A stretch of DNA of 47,854 nucleotides from Saprospiraceae bacterium (GCA_022844565.1 JALHLK010000038.1:1-47854); one strand, 5' to 3'. Counted from the first letter of the stretch, positions 17,706-26,371 are shown. Notes: a model not told the origin generated them from the letters alone. Translations and numbers: made by a program.

Positions 17706-18713
17706 TTATATTACCTCTAACCTTGCCCTCCACTCTTTATGTTCTTTATGCACACTTTCAACAAAGTTTTTGAGAATTTTTTCATTTTCGGGTATGGAGA
17801 TTAAGATGGAGCTGTCCTTAATTCTTTGAATGGATTTGGCTAAATAATTGGTAACTCTTGGATCATTAGATCGCAGGAAGGTCGGTGTCTCAAATGAACT
17901 AAAAGCGACCTCCAAATTGTGACCCGATGCATAAATAAGCTCATTTTGGGTACCAATATCATTGAGATAAAGCTCATAATTTTTACTATATATTCTTCGA
18001 TCTTTAATGTACACTTTTTTAGAAGAAGAGCAGGTTTCTTCAATAAAATCCGTCAACTTTATCATATTGTCCAAAATTTTTTGAACGATCAGTCTGTCTT
18101 TTATATAACCTTTTTGTATACAATACTTCAATTGTTGGTAGGAAGTATGAAAGATAGAGGAACTGATGATTTCACAAGTCTTGGCTTTAATATAGGTTGT
18201 GTAAAACTCATTAGCATTGGCGATAAATTCATTATTTTCTGCGTGAACATAGATCATACTATCATCAAATTCACTATGTATCTGCCAATTGGTGATGTCC
18301 CACATAAACATCTTAAAACTCAGTAGATATGGAAATTGGAGTAAAAAAACCAACGGTATATCAGGAGAAACATACGTAAGCTGAAGTTGCTTGTTCTTGG
18401 AAATTCTATCTATCTGATATTTGGTAAAATCTAAGAAGTCACTATACGACTTAGGCTTAAACTTCAGTGAATTAGAATAAAAGCTAAAAGGGGCCTTATC
18501 TATAGGATTATTGTATACGATATTATCAAAAGAAAGGCCAAATTCGATCCCAATTTTATAAATTTCGTCAAAGGTCAGTGGATTTACACCGTTTAGTTTA
18601 TTATAAATGGCGCTTTTTTTAAGCCCAAAAATTTCAGTTAACTTTTGGAAAAGGTTACCTGTATATTGAGATTTGAGTGTTTCGAAGAAATGTTTTTGAA
18701 AGTTTGTTGTCAT
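17706..18713 (-). CDS. Helix-turn-helix regulator, BetR-like
   Basis: Protein of 335 residues with an N-terminal helix-turn-helix (about residues 20-62: LFQKLTEIFGLKKSAIYNKLNGVNPLTFDEIYKIGIEFGLSFDNI), followed by a long helical C-terminal region of unknown ligand. Such HTH proteins are common and uncharacterised in Bacteroidota. The first neighbours upstream in the same direction are two predicted outer-membrane barrel genes, the farther of which (19615-20214) has twin palindromes ahead of its promoter. A regulatory link is possible but not shown. Confidence 0.75.
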   Translation of the reverse strand: MTTNFQKHFFETLKSQYTGNLFQKLTEIFGLKKSAIYNKLNGVNPLTFDEIYKIGIEFGLSFDNIVYNNPIDKAPFSFYSNSLKFKPKSYSDFLDFTKYQIDRISKNKQLQLTYVSPDIPLVFLLQFPYLLSFKMFMWDITNWQIHSEFDDSMIYVHAENNEFIANANEFYTTYIKAKTCEIISSSIFHTSYQQLKYCIQKGYIKDRLIVQKILDNMIKLTDFIEETCSSSKKVYIKDRRIYSKNYELYLNDIGTQNELIYASGHNLEVAFSSFETPTFLRSNDPRVTNYLAKSIQRIKDSSILISIPENEKILKNFVESVHKEHKEWRARLEVI

Positions 18714-18837
18714 GATTTTTAAGTTGAAAGTCTAAAAGTTATAAAGTCGAAACAAGCGAAGCGATGTCTCGCCAAAGCGGAGGTTGAAAATATTCATTTT
18801 ATATCACAATAATTGTGTTTATAAGCTAAAAGCTGGC

Positions 18838-19572
18838 TTAAAAGTAAAATCTTTTTTGAACAGTTAGTGTTAAAATTCCGCCTCTACTTTTTTCTGATAG
18901 CTTAAATCCTATTAAGTCAATACCAGCAAACCAAGTACGACTTTTATTGTTGAGGCTAAATCCAATTTTGTAATATAGAGATTTAGTTATTTCATTTTTT
19001 GGTAATATGGTTAGTATTTTGAAAAAACCAATGTCTATTATATCAAATTCAGCACTTAAATCTTGGTATTCCATAAACCCAAGTCCTACGGTAACTCCTG
19101 CATTATGAGTATGATAGAGATAATTTAGGCCAATTCCAGTATTTGATTGAAGAATGCCAGGATATCCAAATAAGGTAGCTTCAAGGCTATTTTTAGGTTT
19201 AAATCGAAAACCTATATTTGCTAAAACACCTAGTCTTGGGATTCCTAAAGTGCCTCCTATACCTAAGCCAAAATACACTTTTACAGAATCTTTGTCGAAT
19301 GTATTTTCACTTTTTTGCCTCACTGCTTTGTCTATAAATAGAGAAACCTTTCTAACGTCTCTTTTAAATAGTCTTGTTCTCTTATTGTTGTTTGAAAAAT
19401 TTTCAAAAAGGTAATAATCTTCATTATTCTCCAACAATACACCTGAATATTCTCCAGCATTTTTGAGGGAAAAGGTGTATTTTTCATTTAAAACCTTTTC
19501 TATTTTCTTTTGAGCAAAGGTTAGGGGGATTATAGATAATATTAAGATGTAGGTGAAGCCTAGTTTTTTCAT
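18838..19572 (-). CDS. Predicted outer-membrane beta-barrel-like protein, unknown
   Basis: Protein of 244 residues with a signal peptide (MKKLGFTYILILSIIPLTFAQ). After about residue 95 it has alternating hydrophobic/polar strands rich in Gly and aromatic residues, and it ends in the aromatic terminal strand TVQKRFYF, usual for outer-membrane barrels. Residues 25-90 look like a small soluble domain (YTFSLKNAGEYSGVLLENNEDYYLFEN). I do not recognise the family. It follows the 199-residue barrel-like gene by 42 nt and is probably cotranscribed with it. Confidence 0.65.
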   Translation of the reverse strand: MKKLGFTYILILSIIPLTFAQKKIEKVLNEKYTFSLKNAGEYSGVLLENNEDYYLFENFSNNNKRTRLFKRDVRKVSLFIDKAVRQKSENTFDKDSVKVYFGLGIGGTLGIPRLGVLANIGFRFKPKNSLEATLFGYPGILQSNTGIGLNYLYHTHNAGVTVGLGFMEYQDLSAEFDIIDIGFFKILTILPKNEITKSLYYKIGFSLNNKSRTWFAGIDLIGFKLSEKSRGGILTLTVQKRFYF

Positions 19573-19614
19573 AAATAAATCTTTTTGATATTAATAATTT
19601 TTATTGAACGATCT

Positions 19615-20214
19615 TTAACTTCTTAAAAACCCAATCATTCCTCCAACTCCAAGCCCATAATATGCGCTATTATCATTAATAACAATCTTTGGGGAAAGGG
19701 TAAGTCCAATACTATTAGAGAAAGGAAATTCAAATTTTGGATTAAATATAAAGCTAGGTGTGCTAGATCGAACATAATTCCATGAATAATTGGAGTCAAT
19801 AATTGGTCTATTTTTTAGTGCTGCCCAATTTCCAGCTTCTTTCAAACGCGTCGCAGCTATGCCAATAATTAAATTGACTCTTGTCGTACCACTTTTGTTT
19901 AATTTAATTATTCTACCAATGCCTAACTGAAAACTTTCTTGAAAATCATATGGTGAACTCAATCCTAAACTTAACAATTGAAATAAACCAGGTGAGTAAT
20001 TTGAAGGTTTACTTTGTGATCTTCTAAAATTTGTGTTATACCCTAAGCTAAAGGAAAATTTTTCTTTCAGGATATAATTCATATTAAAATCAATACCTAC
20101 GTAATTACCCAAGCTTAATTCTGCGGTTGCGTAAAAAGGGTTATAATCCTTAGATTGGGCATTTATAGCTATCACACAAGAACATATAATTAAAAAAATC
20201 AGCATTCTTTTCAT
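19615..20214 (-). CDS. Predicted small outer-membrane barrel protein, unknown
   Basis: Protein of 199 residues with a signal peptide (MKRMLIFLIICSCVIAINAQ) and strand-like segments (AELSLGNYVGIDFNMNYIL, KFSFSLGYNTNF, GTTRVNLIIGIAATRL, GLTLSPKIVI), as in small porin-like barrels of Bacteroidota. No family recognised. A -7 box lies at 20251-20258, and two identical palindromes lie further upstream, so its expression may be controlled by a dimeric regulator. It is likely first in a two-gene unit with 18838-19572. Confidence 0.65.
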   Translation of the reverse strand: MKRMLIFLIICSCVIAINAQSKDYNPFYATAELSLGNYVGIDFNMNYILKEKFSFSLGYNTNFRRSQSKPSNYSPGLFQLLSLGLSSPYDFQESFQLGIGRIIKLNKSGTTRVNLIIGIAATRLKEAGNWAALKNRPIIDSNYSWNYVRSSTPSFIFNPKFEFPFSNSIGLTLSPKIVINDNSAYYGLGVGGMIGFLRS

Positions 20215-20250
20215 CTATTAATTATTTAGTTTATTGATAGTTTCTTTTTC

Positions 20251-20258
20251 CAAAGGTA
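20251..20258 (-). promoter_or_regulatory. -7 promoter box for the barrel-gene pair
   Basis: Minus-strand TACCTTTG matches TAnnTTTG and lies 36 nt before the ATG at 20214. No good TTG box at 19-21 nt is seen, in keeping with a promoter that relies on an activator at the upstream palindromes. Confidence 0.55.
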
Positions 20259-20289
20259 TACTTTATAAAACCAAGTATAAGGATTAAAT

Positions 20290-20354
20290 TTCCACTTAAA
20301 ATGGAATAAATTGAAAAATGAGTAAAAAATGTGATAATTCCACTTAAAATGGAA
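20290..20354. promoter_or_regulatory. Twin 17-bp palindromes, candidate operator pair
   Basis: TTCCACTTAAAATGGAA occurs twice, exactly, at 20290-20306 and 20338-20354, with centres 48 bp apart. Arms TTCCA/TGGAA are inverted around CTTAAAA. They lie about 32 and 80 bp upstream of the -7 box of the 19615-20214 gene, and well upstream of yicC. Two identical inverted sites in one intergenic region are a typical sign of a dimeric transcription factor. I noticed no other copy in the window. Confidence 0.6.
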
Positions 20355-20512
20355 ATAAAAATGTGATTTTAGTGTGATTTTGGATTTTGTTCAAATTATA
20401 CCGTTAGAGATTAACTACAACAAGTGAAAAATTGGTTTCATAAAGGAGATTGTGATTTTATGGTCCTTCTAACCTTGCCCAAAAGTCTTTTTCTCCAACT
20501 ACTAAATTTTAT

Positions 20513-20520
20513 TATATTTG
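20513..20520 (+). promoter_or_regulatory. -7 promoter box for yicC-gmk
   Basis: TATATTTG matches TAnnTTTG and lies 34 nt before the yicC start codon. The rest of the 20215-20554 gap holds the palindromes and the opposing promoter, and no gene. Confidence 0.5.
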
Positions 20521-20554
20521 CACTTCTTTGTTCTAATATCATAAAAACAAATAT

Positions 20555-21433
20555 ATGCTTATACTATCAATGACAGGTTTTGGAAAAAGTACGGTGTACG
20601 TCCGTGAAAAGTTGTACACGATTGAGATCAAAACTTTAAATTCTAAAACGACAGATGCTAGACTTAAGTTTCCTGGATTTTTGTCAGATAGAGAGTTTAC
20701 CATGCGTAAAATGATACAAGATCATTTGGTGAGGGGCAGAATCGATCTTAGCATCTACCAAGAGGGGGAGAGTTCAAGTGCCGAGTTTGCTTTTAATGCA
20801 AAATTATTTAAACTTTACTTTGATGAAATCCATAAAACTACACAGGATATGGGTCTAGAGGATGTCGATATATTCAGTGCGGTAATGCGTATTCCTGCCG
20901 TGGTGAGTACAGGTGCAGATAGTGTGACAGAAGATGAGTGGGCTATCGTACAAGATGGCATATTGAAAGCTATGAAAGAGTTGACCACTTTCCGACGCAA
21001 TGAGGGCAATGTCTTGGCAGAAGATTTGAAATTGAGGGTCGGTAGCATCAAAAATGCACTGCCTAAGATTGCTACCTTTGAAATAGCGAGATTAGATCGA
21101 TTAAAAGATCGCTTGAAAAGGAACATGGAAGAATATCTCAATAGCGAAAAAATAGATGCCAACCGTTTTGAACAAGAAATCATGTACTACTTAGAACGAA
21201 TAGACATCACAGAAGAAAAAATAAGGTTGGACCAACATTGTGAATACTTTATGGATCAGATGATCAAAGATGACCCCCAAGTAGGTAAGGTATTGTCTTT
21301 CATATCACAAGAAATGGGCAGGGAGATCAACACGCTCGGATCAAAAGCCCAAGACAGCGACATCCAACAGTTGGTGATCGTTATGAAAGATGAATTAGAA
21401 AAAATAAAAGAACAATTGGCTAATATTCTATGA
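20555..21433 (+). CDS. yicC: YicC family endoribonuclease
   Basis: Protein of 292 residues, the usual YicC length. It begins MLILSMTGFGKS, the family's invariant SMTGFG motif, which fixes the start. A YicC N-terminal domain runs to about residue 155 and the DUF1732 C-terminal domain to the end (EIMYYLERIDITEEKIRLDQHCEYF, then GREINTLGSKAQDSDIQQLVIVMKDELEKIKEQLANI). E. coli YicC is reported to be an endoribonuclease active on small RNAs. It overlaps gmk by 4 nt (ATGA), so the two are translationally coupled. Confidence 0.95.
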   Translation: MLILSMTGFGKSTVYVREKLYTIEIKTLNSKTTDARLKFPGFLSDREFTMRKMIQDHLVRGRIDLSIYQEGESSSAEFAFNAKLFKLYFDEIHKTTQDMGLEDVDIFSAVMRIPAVVSTGADSVTEDEWAIVQDGILKAMKELTTFRRNEGNVLAEDLKLRVGSIKNALPKIATFEIARLDRLKDRLKRNMEEYLNSEKIDANRFEQEIMYYLERIDITEEKIRLDQHCEYFMDQMIKDDPQVGKVLSFISQEMGREINTLGSKAQDSDIQQLVIVMKDELEKIKEQLANIL

Positions 21434-22023
21434 TCCGTACTACTCTTACATCGAGGAAAATGATTGTGTTTACCGCACCATCGGGAGCTGGTAAAACTAC
21501 TTTAGTCAAACATCTATTGGATTCATATGAATTCTTAGACTTCTCCATTTCAGCCACTACACGCACAAAAAGACCGCACGAAACAGAAGGTAAAGATTAT
21601 TACTTCCTCACGCCTGAGGAATTTAAGCGAAGAATCAGTGCCGACGAATTTATAGAATACGAAGAAGTCTACGAAGATCAATTTTATGGAACTTTAAGAA
21701 GCGAAGTAGACAGAATTTGGGACTCTGGCAAAGCCATCATCTTTGACATCGATGTGAAAGGTGCTAAAAATATAAAAAACTTATACGGTGACCAATGTCT
21801 CACCATATTTGTCAGACCTCCCTCGCTCGAAGTCTTGATCTCTAGACTTACCGCAAGAGCTACAGAGACGGAAGAAAGCTTACGCAAGCGCATCGCACGC
21901 ATACGCGAAGAGGTAACGTACGAACCTATTTTTGACACCGTAGTGGTCAATGACTTACTAGAAGTGGCTAAGAAAGAATCTGAATATCTGACGGAAAATT
22001 TTATTCTGGGAAAGATATTGTAG
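21430..22023 (+). CDS. gmk: Guanylate kinase
   Basis: Phosphorylates GMP to GDP with ATP. Length is 197 residues. P-loop APSGAGKTT (16-24), GMP-binding stretch SISATTRTKRPHETEGKDYYFLT and the lid region RARTETEE-like (RATETEESLRKRIARIREE) are all present. The start overlaps the yicC stop (ATGA); a second Met at codon 11 (MIVFTAPSG, 21460) would give a length nearer to other Gmk proteins. yicC-gmk is a conserved pair in Bacteroidota. Confidence 0.96.
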   Translation: MIRTTLTSRKMIVFTAPSGAGKTTLVKHLLDSYEFLDFSISATTRTKRPHETEGKDYYFLTPEEFKRRISADEFIEYEEVYEDQFYGTLRSEVDRIWDSGKAIIFDIDVKGAKNIKNLYGDQCLTIFVRPPSLEVLISRLTARATETEESLRKRIARIREEVTYEPIFDTVVVNDLLEVAKKESEYLTENFILGKIL

Positions 22024-22094
22024 AAGCTTTTAGCTATGAGCTTTTACCTTATTTTGTGTAATTCCCCTTTGAGAGAAGATTTTCTTCATTCTTG

Positions 22095-22254
22095 CATTCA
22101 AGCATTGTATAAGCCTCGCAAAGTTTATTTTGCCTCTGATTATCATTTGTATAAGCCTCGCAAAGTTTTGCTCGGTTCCCTCATTATCGATTGAAACCGT
22201 TCAATCGATTTGCTCCTATGTCGCAACCACTCGGTCATCTCTCATTCAAGCATT
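22095..22254. repeat. Segment bounded by 12-nt direct repeats, with internal repeats and a hairpin
   Basis: CATTCAAGCATT occurs at 22095-22106 and 22243-22254. Between the copies are two exact copies of the 22-mer TTGTATAAGCCTCGCAAAG+TTT (22105-22126 and 22147-22168, 42 bp apart) and a perfect 10-bp inverted repeat ATCGATTGAA-ACCG-TTCAATCGAT (22186-22209). The second 12-mer overlaps the kynU stop codon (TTA at 22253-22255). The hairpin has no U tract on either strand, so it is not a standard terminator. The segment may be a small insertion between gmk and kynU. Confidence 0.5.
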
Positions 22255-23527
22255 ACAAATCAGCAACAATCTTTCCCAACTCCGTATACACCCTCCAACA
22301 ATCCTCAAAACTATTGTACAAAGGTGTCGGACTACATCGGATCACATTTGGATTTCGCCAATCTGGCAAGATGCCCTTAGCTCGCAGTGTATGAAACACA
22401 TTTTTATCGCCTTTTTTGAGTTTGATGGACAATTGGCAACCTCTTGCAGTTGGCTCATGTGGAGTAATCTGGTGCAAAGTATTTTGATCTAAGGTAGCGA
22501 GAAGATCGGACAAATAAGTGGTAAGTTGAATACTTTTTGCTCTCAAAGCATTCATACCTACTTCTTCAAAAATAGCAAGTGAAGCCTCTAAAGTGACCAA
22601 AGAAAGGACTGGTTGATTACTCAGTTGCCAAGAATTGACATCAGGTTCACCTACGAAATAATCGGTCATTAGAAACCGTGTTTTCTCCTCATACCCATAC
22701 CACCCTTTGAGTTTAGGAAGATTACTTTGGTGATGCCGCTCGTGTACGTATCCTCCCGCTATAGACCCTGGGCCACCATTGAGATATTTGTACGTACACC
22801 ATACTGCAAAATCAACACCCCAATCATGTAATTGTAGTGGTAAGTTGCCCACAGCATGTGCCAAATCTACTCCGAAGTATATATTATGACTTTGAGCCAA
22901 TTGTGCAATGTGCCCTATATCGTAAAATTGCCCTGTATAGTAGTTGACCCCTCCAATCAATACAAGCGCTAATTCATCTTTGTGCTGATCGATGTAATGT
23001 TCGATTTCTGCTGTGGTGATGGTTTCTCCATTTTGAGGTTTCATCTCGATGATAGCTTCGTTAAAATCATATCCATGCCACTCTATTTGGCTTTGGAATG
23101 CGTACCGATCAGAAGGAAAAGGACTGTACTCAATTAAAATTTTGAATTTTGAAGGTGTAGGCTGGTAAAAAGAGGCCATAAATAAGTGTAAATTGGTGGT
23201 AAGGGTATTCATCAGCGTTACTTCCTCCCTCTTCGCACCAACAATGGTCGCCATCTTATCAGCATAAGCTTTATGGATTTTAGTCCAAGCACTTTCTCCC
23301 ATAAAATGCCCTTCTACGCCTAGTTCTCTCCATCTTGTCATCTCACGATCCACAATCTCTTGAGTAGACTTAGGTTGTAAACCGAGTGAATTGCCGCACA
23401 TGTATACTAAATCTTGACCATTTGCATCTTTTGGGATATAAAACTTGTCTCGATATGCTCGAAGCGGATCTTGACTATCAAGTTGCTTTGCATAAGATAA
23501 GGTTGTGTCGAAAGTTGTATCTATCAT
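22253..23527 (-). CDS. kynU: Kynureninase
   Basis: PLP enzyme that cleaves L-kynurenine (or 3-hydroxykynurenine) to anthranilate (or 3-hydroxyanthranilate) and alanine in tryptophan breakdown or NAD synthesis. Length is 424 residues, normal for the family. Visible motifs: MCGNSLGLQP (43-52), LTTNLH phosphate-binding region, FGVDLAHAVGN with Asp221 and His224, PLP Lys247 in WCTYKYLNGGPG, and SWQLSNQPVLSL. No other kynurenine-pathway gene is in the window. It overlaps the upstream MtfA-like gene by 4 nt (ATGA), which implies one transcript. Confidence 0.96.
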   Translation of the reverse strand: MIDTTFDTTLSYAKQLDSQDPLRAYRDKFYIPKDANGQDLVYMCGNSLGLQPKSTQEIVDREMTRWRELGVEGHFMGESAWTKIHKAYADKMATIVGAKREEVTLMNTLTTNLHLFMASFYQPTPSKFKILIEYSPFPSDRYAFQSQIEWHGYDFNEAIIEMKPQNGETITTAEIEHYIDQHKDELALVLIGGVNYYTGQFYDIGHIAQLAQSHNIYFGVDLAHAVGNLPLQLHDWGVDFAVWCTYKYLNGGPGSIAGGYVHERHHQSNLPKLKGWYGYEEKTRFLMTDYFVGEPDVNSWQLSNQPVLSLVTLEASLAIFEEVGMNALRAKSIQLTTYLSDLLATLDQNTLHQITPHEPTARGCQLSIKLKKGDKNVFHTLRAKGILPDWRNPNVIRCSPTPLYNSFEDCWRVYTELGKIVADL

Positions 23528-24348
23528 TGATTAAAAATTCTTTGAAATGAAGCCGCTGCACTTGGCAATAAATTTGAATATTCTGTTTTATTGGTAAAAT
23601 ATGCATTCATATGGAGTGCTAAAATATCAGTCACATCATGTCCTAAATATACATTGATCTGATCTCTACTTTTGCCAAAAATTTGTTCTGGTACAGACCA
23701 TCCTAGATCATGGACCAAAGGAAAATCTTTCTCGGGATATGCATCGATATACGCTTCGAGGTACCCTTGTAAAGCAATGTTAAATTGATGTTGATCCACA
23801 ACTCCTTTTATTGCATTGTCCATAGAAAGGATGATCATTTTATCTTCTTTTTCTACTTCATAAATGTGAAGTTTAGGAATATTAGGTGTAGGAAAAGGGT
23901 GTGTATAACAGTACACTCTATCATAATTGCCCAAGAGGTAATCATCGTGCCCAAAGGTAATTTTAATACATTGAGTAGCTATGATTGCTTTAATATCCTC
24001 AGGCATTTCTTTGGTCTCCTTATTGGCCACTATCATCATTTCTCTCGCAAAAAGATAGTTGCTTAATCGATCTGAATATTCTTTTTTTCTTTGGTCATCC
24101 AAAGAGCGATAATAGGTATCATGTTGTTCTACCCATGTTCGTATGCGACTATCGAGAGGATATGGATATTTCTGTAAATACCAAAAATCTATTTGTTCTT
24201 TAGCAAAGTAAATCGCTAATAACGGTAAAAGCGGTACAAAAATATATAAAAAATTATTTGAACCATCTCCCCAAAATAAGGAAGCTATTACCGCAGTAGT
24301 GATGACAAGGGGCAGAGAAAGTAACCAAGATAAAGAACGTAATCTCAT
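23524..24348 (-). CDS. MtfA-like (DUF980) protein lacking the zinc motif
   Basis: Protein of 274 residues with two N-terminal hydrophobic segments (about 10-26 and 32-48). The rest reads like the MtfA/zinc-dependent-peptidase family: YYRSLDDQRKKEYSDRLSNYL (79-99), an Ala/Ile-rich block DIKAIIATQCIKITFG (118-133) and a VYCYTHPFPTPN strand. The catalytic helix of MtfA (N-x-x-[LI]-HEFAH-x-LD) appears as NIALQGYLEAYID, where QGYLE (194-198) replaces HExxH. The third-ligand region is DILALHMNAYF (241-251) instead of E-F-F-A-type, followed by the usual LP..A..F..IFNQ tail. It is therefore likely a non-catalytic homologue, membrane-anchored. Assignment is by pattern only. It is translationally coupled to kynU. 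Confidence 0.65.
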   Translation of the reverse strand: MRLRSLSWLLSLPLVITTAVIASLFWGDGSNNFLYIFVPLLPLLAIYFAKEQIDFWYLQKYPYPLDSRIRTWVEQHDTYYRSLDDQRKKEYSDRLSNYLFAREMMIVANKETKEMPEDIKAIIATQCIKITFGHDDYLLGNYDRVYCYTHPFPTPNIPKLHIYEVEKEDKMIILSMDNAIKGVVDQHQFNIALQGYLEAYIDAYPEKDFPLVHDLGWSVPEQIFGKSRDQINVYLGHDVTDILALHMNAYFTNKTEYSNLLPSAAASFQRIFNQ

Positions 24349-24426
24349 TGTACTTTAATTGAATTAAAAAGAGGAAAGAATCATGTACAATACTTTAACG
24401 GAAATTCCTAAAATTGAGTTGTAGAT

Positions 24427-25494
24427 TTATGAATGAATATTTTCAAATACCGAACCCGTTACATCTTTTAATAAGTTATGACCAAATGCTAATGAAGGCG
24501 TGAAAAATCCAGTCATTTTATCTTGTCCAATTACTTTTTGGCAAATAGCCACTGCACACATGGCTGTCAGTTTATAACCTTCAGGTGTTTTTACTCGTGC
24601 TTCAGCAACTTTTCCGTTGGCGTCCCACACTTTACCCCACACCATCATGTAGCCTTCTTGCCTTTCTTGCTCATTTGGGCCTGCTGGCATTTTTTTAATA
24701 CGCTTTCTCAAGATATTTTTGACAAACTCTTTTTTCATTAACCATCTAAAATAGGTGTTCAAAAATTGAGTTCTTTTATAAGATTTTTCTGACACACTCA
24801 TATAGGTTTCAATATTTGGAATAGCGGTACTGTAGAATGAAGTGGATACATCGCCCCAAGGTATTGTCATGGCAAATCTTCCTTTGTCAGCTCTGAAAGG
24901 TATGATTTGACCTTTATAAGCAGTAGGGACAGGTACGATCTTTCCATCTTTGCGTACAGCGCCCGATCTACCTAGATTTTCGACCATGGTTAGGGCTGTA
25001 CCGTGTGACACTCGACCGCCATAGGAAGCAAAACCCAATTGTAAATGTGTAGCCGAAGGTAACTCACTTTTGAGATAGGCTGCCATACAATCTGTAGGTA
25101 CTACGTCAAAACCACAACCTGGCATGATCACGATACCTGCGTCTTTAGCCTTTTGATCCATAGAAGCACCCAATTCGAATACAGGTATTTCTCCCGTGAT
25201 ATCCATGTAGTGTACTTTTGTTTGAAGACATGCTTTCATCATATTTTTGGCGGTATGGATAAAAGGGCCGGCAGAATGGATGACGGCTTTGTATGTTTGT
25301 ATGTGCTCAACAATGACATTTACATCACTTAAGTCAAAAACTTTATAATCAAGATTGTGCTGTGTAGCTAATTTTTTGAGACTTTCTTCATTTCTACCTC
25401 CAATATCAAAGCTTAAGTTTTGCTTCAAAGCTTCTTCTACGATAAGTTGGCCGGTGTACCCGTTCGCACCATAAATGAGTATTTTATTTGACAT
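24427..25494 (-). CDS. Saccharopine-dehydrogenase-like NAD(P)-binding oxidoreductase
   Basis: Protein of 355 residues with an N-terminal Rossmann fold (ILIYGANGYTGQLIVEEAL, GxxGxxG near 9-16), then IGGRNEESLKKLA, HSAGPFIHTAKNMMKACLQTKVHYMDITGE and MPGCGFDVVPTDC. These are the marks of the saccharopine-dehydrogenase/trans-acting enoyl reductase group, whose members act on varied substrates such as lysine-pathway imines or lipids. The true substrate is unknown. A possible -7 box TAATTTTG lies at 25530-25537, 36 nt before the start codon. A 78-nt gap separates it from the MtfA-like gene downstream. Confidence 0.87.
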   Translation of the reverse strand: MSNKILIYGANGYTGQLIVEEALKQNLSFDIGGRNEESLKKLATQHNLDYKVFDLSDVNVIVEHIQTYKAVIHSAGPFIHTAKNMMKACLQTKVHYMDITGEIPVFELGASMDQKAKDAGIVIMPGCGFDVVPTDCMAAYLKSELPSATHLQLGFASYGGRVSHGTALTMVENLGRSGAVRKDGKIVPVPTAYKGQIIPFRADKGRFAMTIPWGDVSTSFYSTAIPNIETYMSVSEKSYKRTQFLNTYFRWLMKKEFVKNILRKRIKKMPAGPNEQERQEGYMMVWGKVWDANGKVAEARVKTPEGYKLTAMCAVAICQKVIGQDKMTGFFTPSLAFGHNLLKDVTGSVFENIHS

Positions 25495-25529
25495 GCTTAT
25501 TATTATTTGAATTGAAGATGCAAGGTAGG

Positions 25530-25537
25530 CAAAATTA
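25530..25537 (-). promoter_or_regulatory. Possible -7 box for the saccharopine-dehydrogenase-like gene
   Basis: Minus-strand TAATTTTG fits TAnnTTTG and lies 36 nt before the ATG at 25494. No -33 partner is clear in this very A+T-rich stretch, so chance is possible. Confidence 0.35.
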
Positions 25538-25659
25538 TAACCTAAAAATTAAAATAAGCATAAATTTTCAATTGAAATTGAAGCTTATTTTATTTATTTA
25601 ATTCTTCATAAGCATTACAGAGCCTATATTTATACTACATAATACTATTTATTTGTTAT

Positions 25660-25667
25660 TATATTTG
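25660..25667 (+). promoter_or_regulatory. -7 promoter box for the DUF1761-like gene
   Basis: TATATTTG, an exact TAnnTTTG match, lies 80 nt before the preferred start at 25748. The surrounding A+T richness lowers confidence. Confidence 0.4.
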
Positions 25668-25747
25668 TATATTAATCAAATAATATTACATTTGATGCTC
25701 AAATCATGTTCAAAGAACAATTTTATTATCATTCAAAAACAAACAAA

Positions 25748-26173
25748 ATGGGAAAAATTAATTGGTTAGCAATTATTGCAGCAGTTGTGGCAGGGTCACT
25801 TATTGGATTTCTATGGTATGGAGCATTATTTATGGATAAATGGGCGTTGGCAAACAACCTTGTAGTGGAGGGAGAAAAAGTAATAAAAAATGGGGTAGAG
25901 GTACCTGCGAATAATTTATCAATGTTATGGAATTCGCTTTCTATGGTCGTTTATGCCATCTTCATGAATTGGTTAATCAATAAAACAGGGGACAAAACAT
26001 GGCAAAAAGGAGCCACATTAGGTGCAATAATTGGTGCTGTTAATTGGATAGGCCATTACGTCAATAATTCCTTTGCTCACATTGACGGATCATTAGCTTT
26101 AATTGACGGATCATATTCTTTCGTGCTTTGGACAGTGATGGGTGCAATTATCGGGGGATGGAGAAAAGACTAG
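25748..26173 (+). CDS. DUF1761-like small membrane protein
   Basis: Protein of 141 residues from the ATG at 25748 (MGKINWLAIIAAVVAGSLIGFLWYG); an ATG at 25706 adds 14 polar residues ahead of the first membrane helix and is less likely. Four membrane helices are visible: about 5-28, the segment around LSMVVYAIFMNWLI, GATLGAIIGAVNWIGHYVNNS, and the C-terminal FVLWTVMGAIIGGW. The FLWYG motif after helix 1 and the overall layout match DUF1761 proteins, whose function is unknown. It stands alone between divergent and convergent neighbours. Confidence 0.75.
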   Translation: MGKINWLAIIAAVVAGSLIGFLWYGALFMDKWALANNLVVEGEKVIKNGVEVPANNLSMLWNSLSMVVYAIFMNWLINKTGDKTWQKGATLGAIIGAVNWIGHYVNNSFAHIDGSLALIDGSYSFVLWTVMGAIIGGWRKD

Positions 26174-26371
26174 TACGCTCAAAGATTTATTTTTACAGTG
26201 CTAGTGCTCTAAATTTAGTTTTCAAACCTTGGTTGACTTGTTCGACGTGGTATGTTCTCATTATGTTCTAACCTACTTTACATTACGTTGAAAAGTGTTT
26301 AACAATTACTAAATCCCTCATAAAGGTCTGCAATCCATGAGAATCGTATATCTGGGGACCTTTAGAGCCAC

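Noticed and set aside
22186-22209. Perfect 10-bp hairpin as the kynU or gmk terminator
   Set aside because: No U tract follows on either strand; kept only as part of the repeat-bounded segment.
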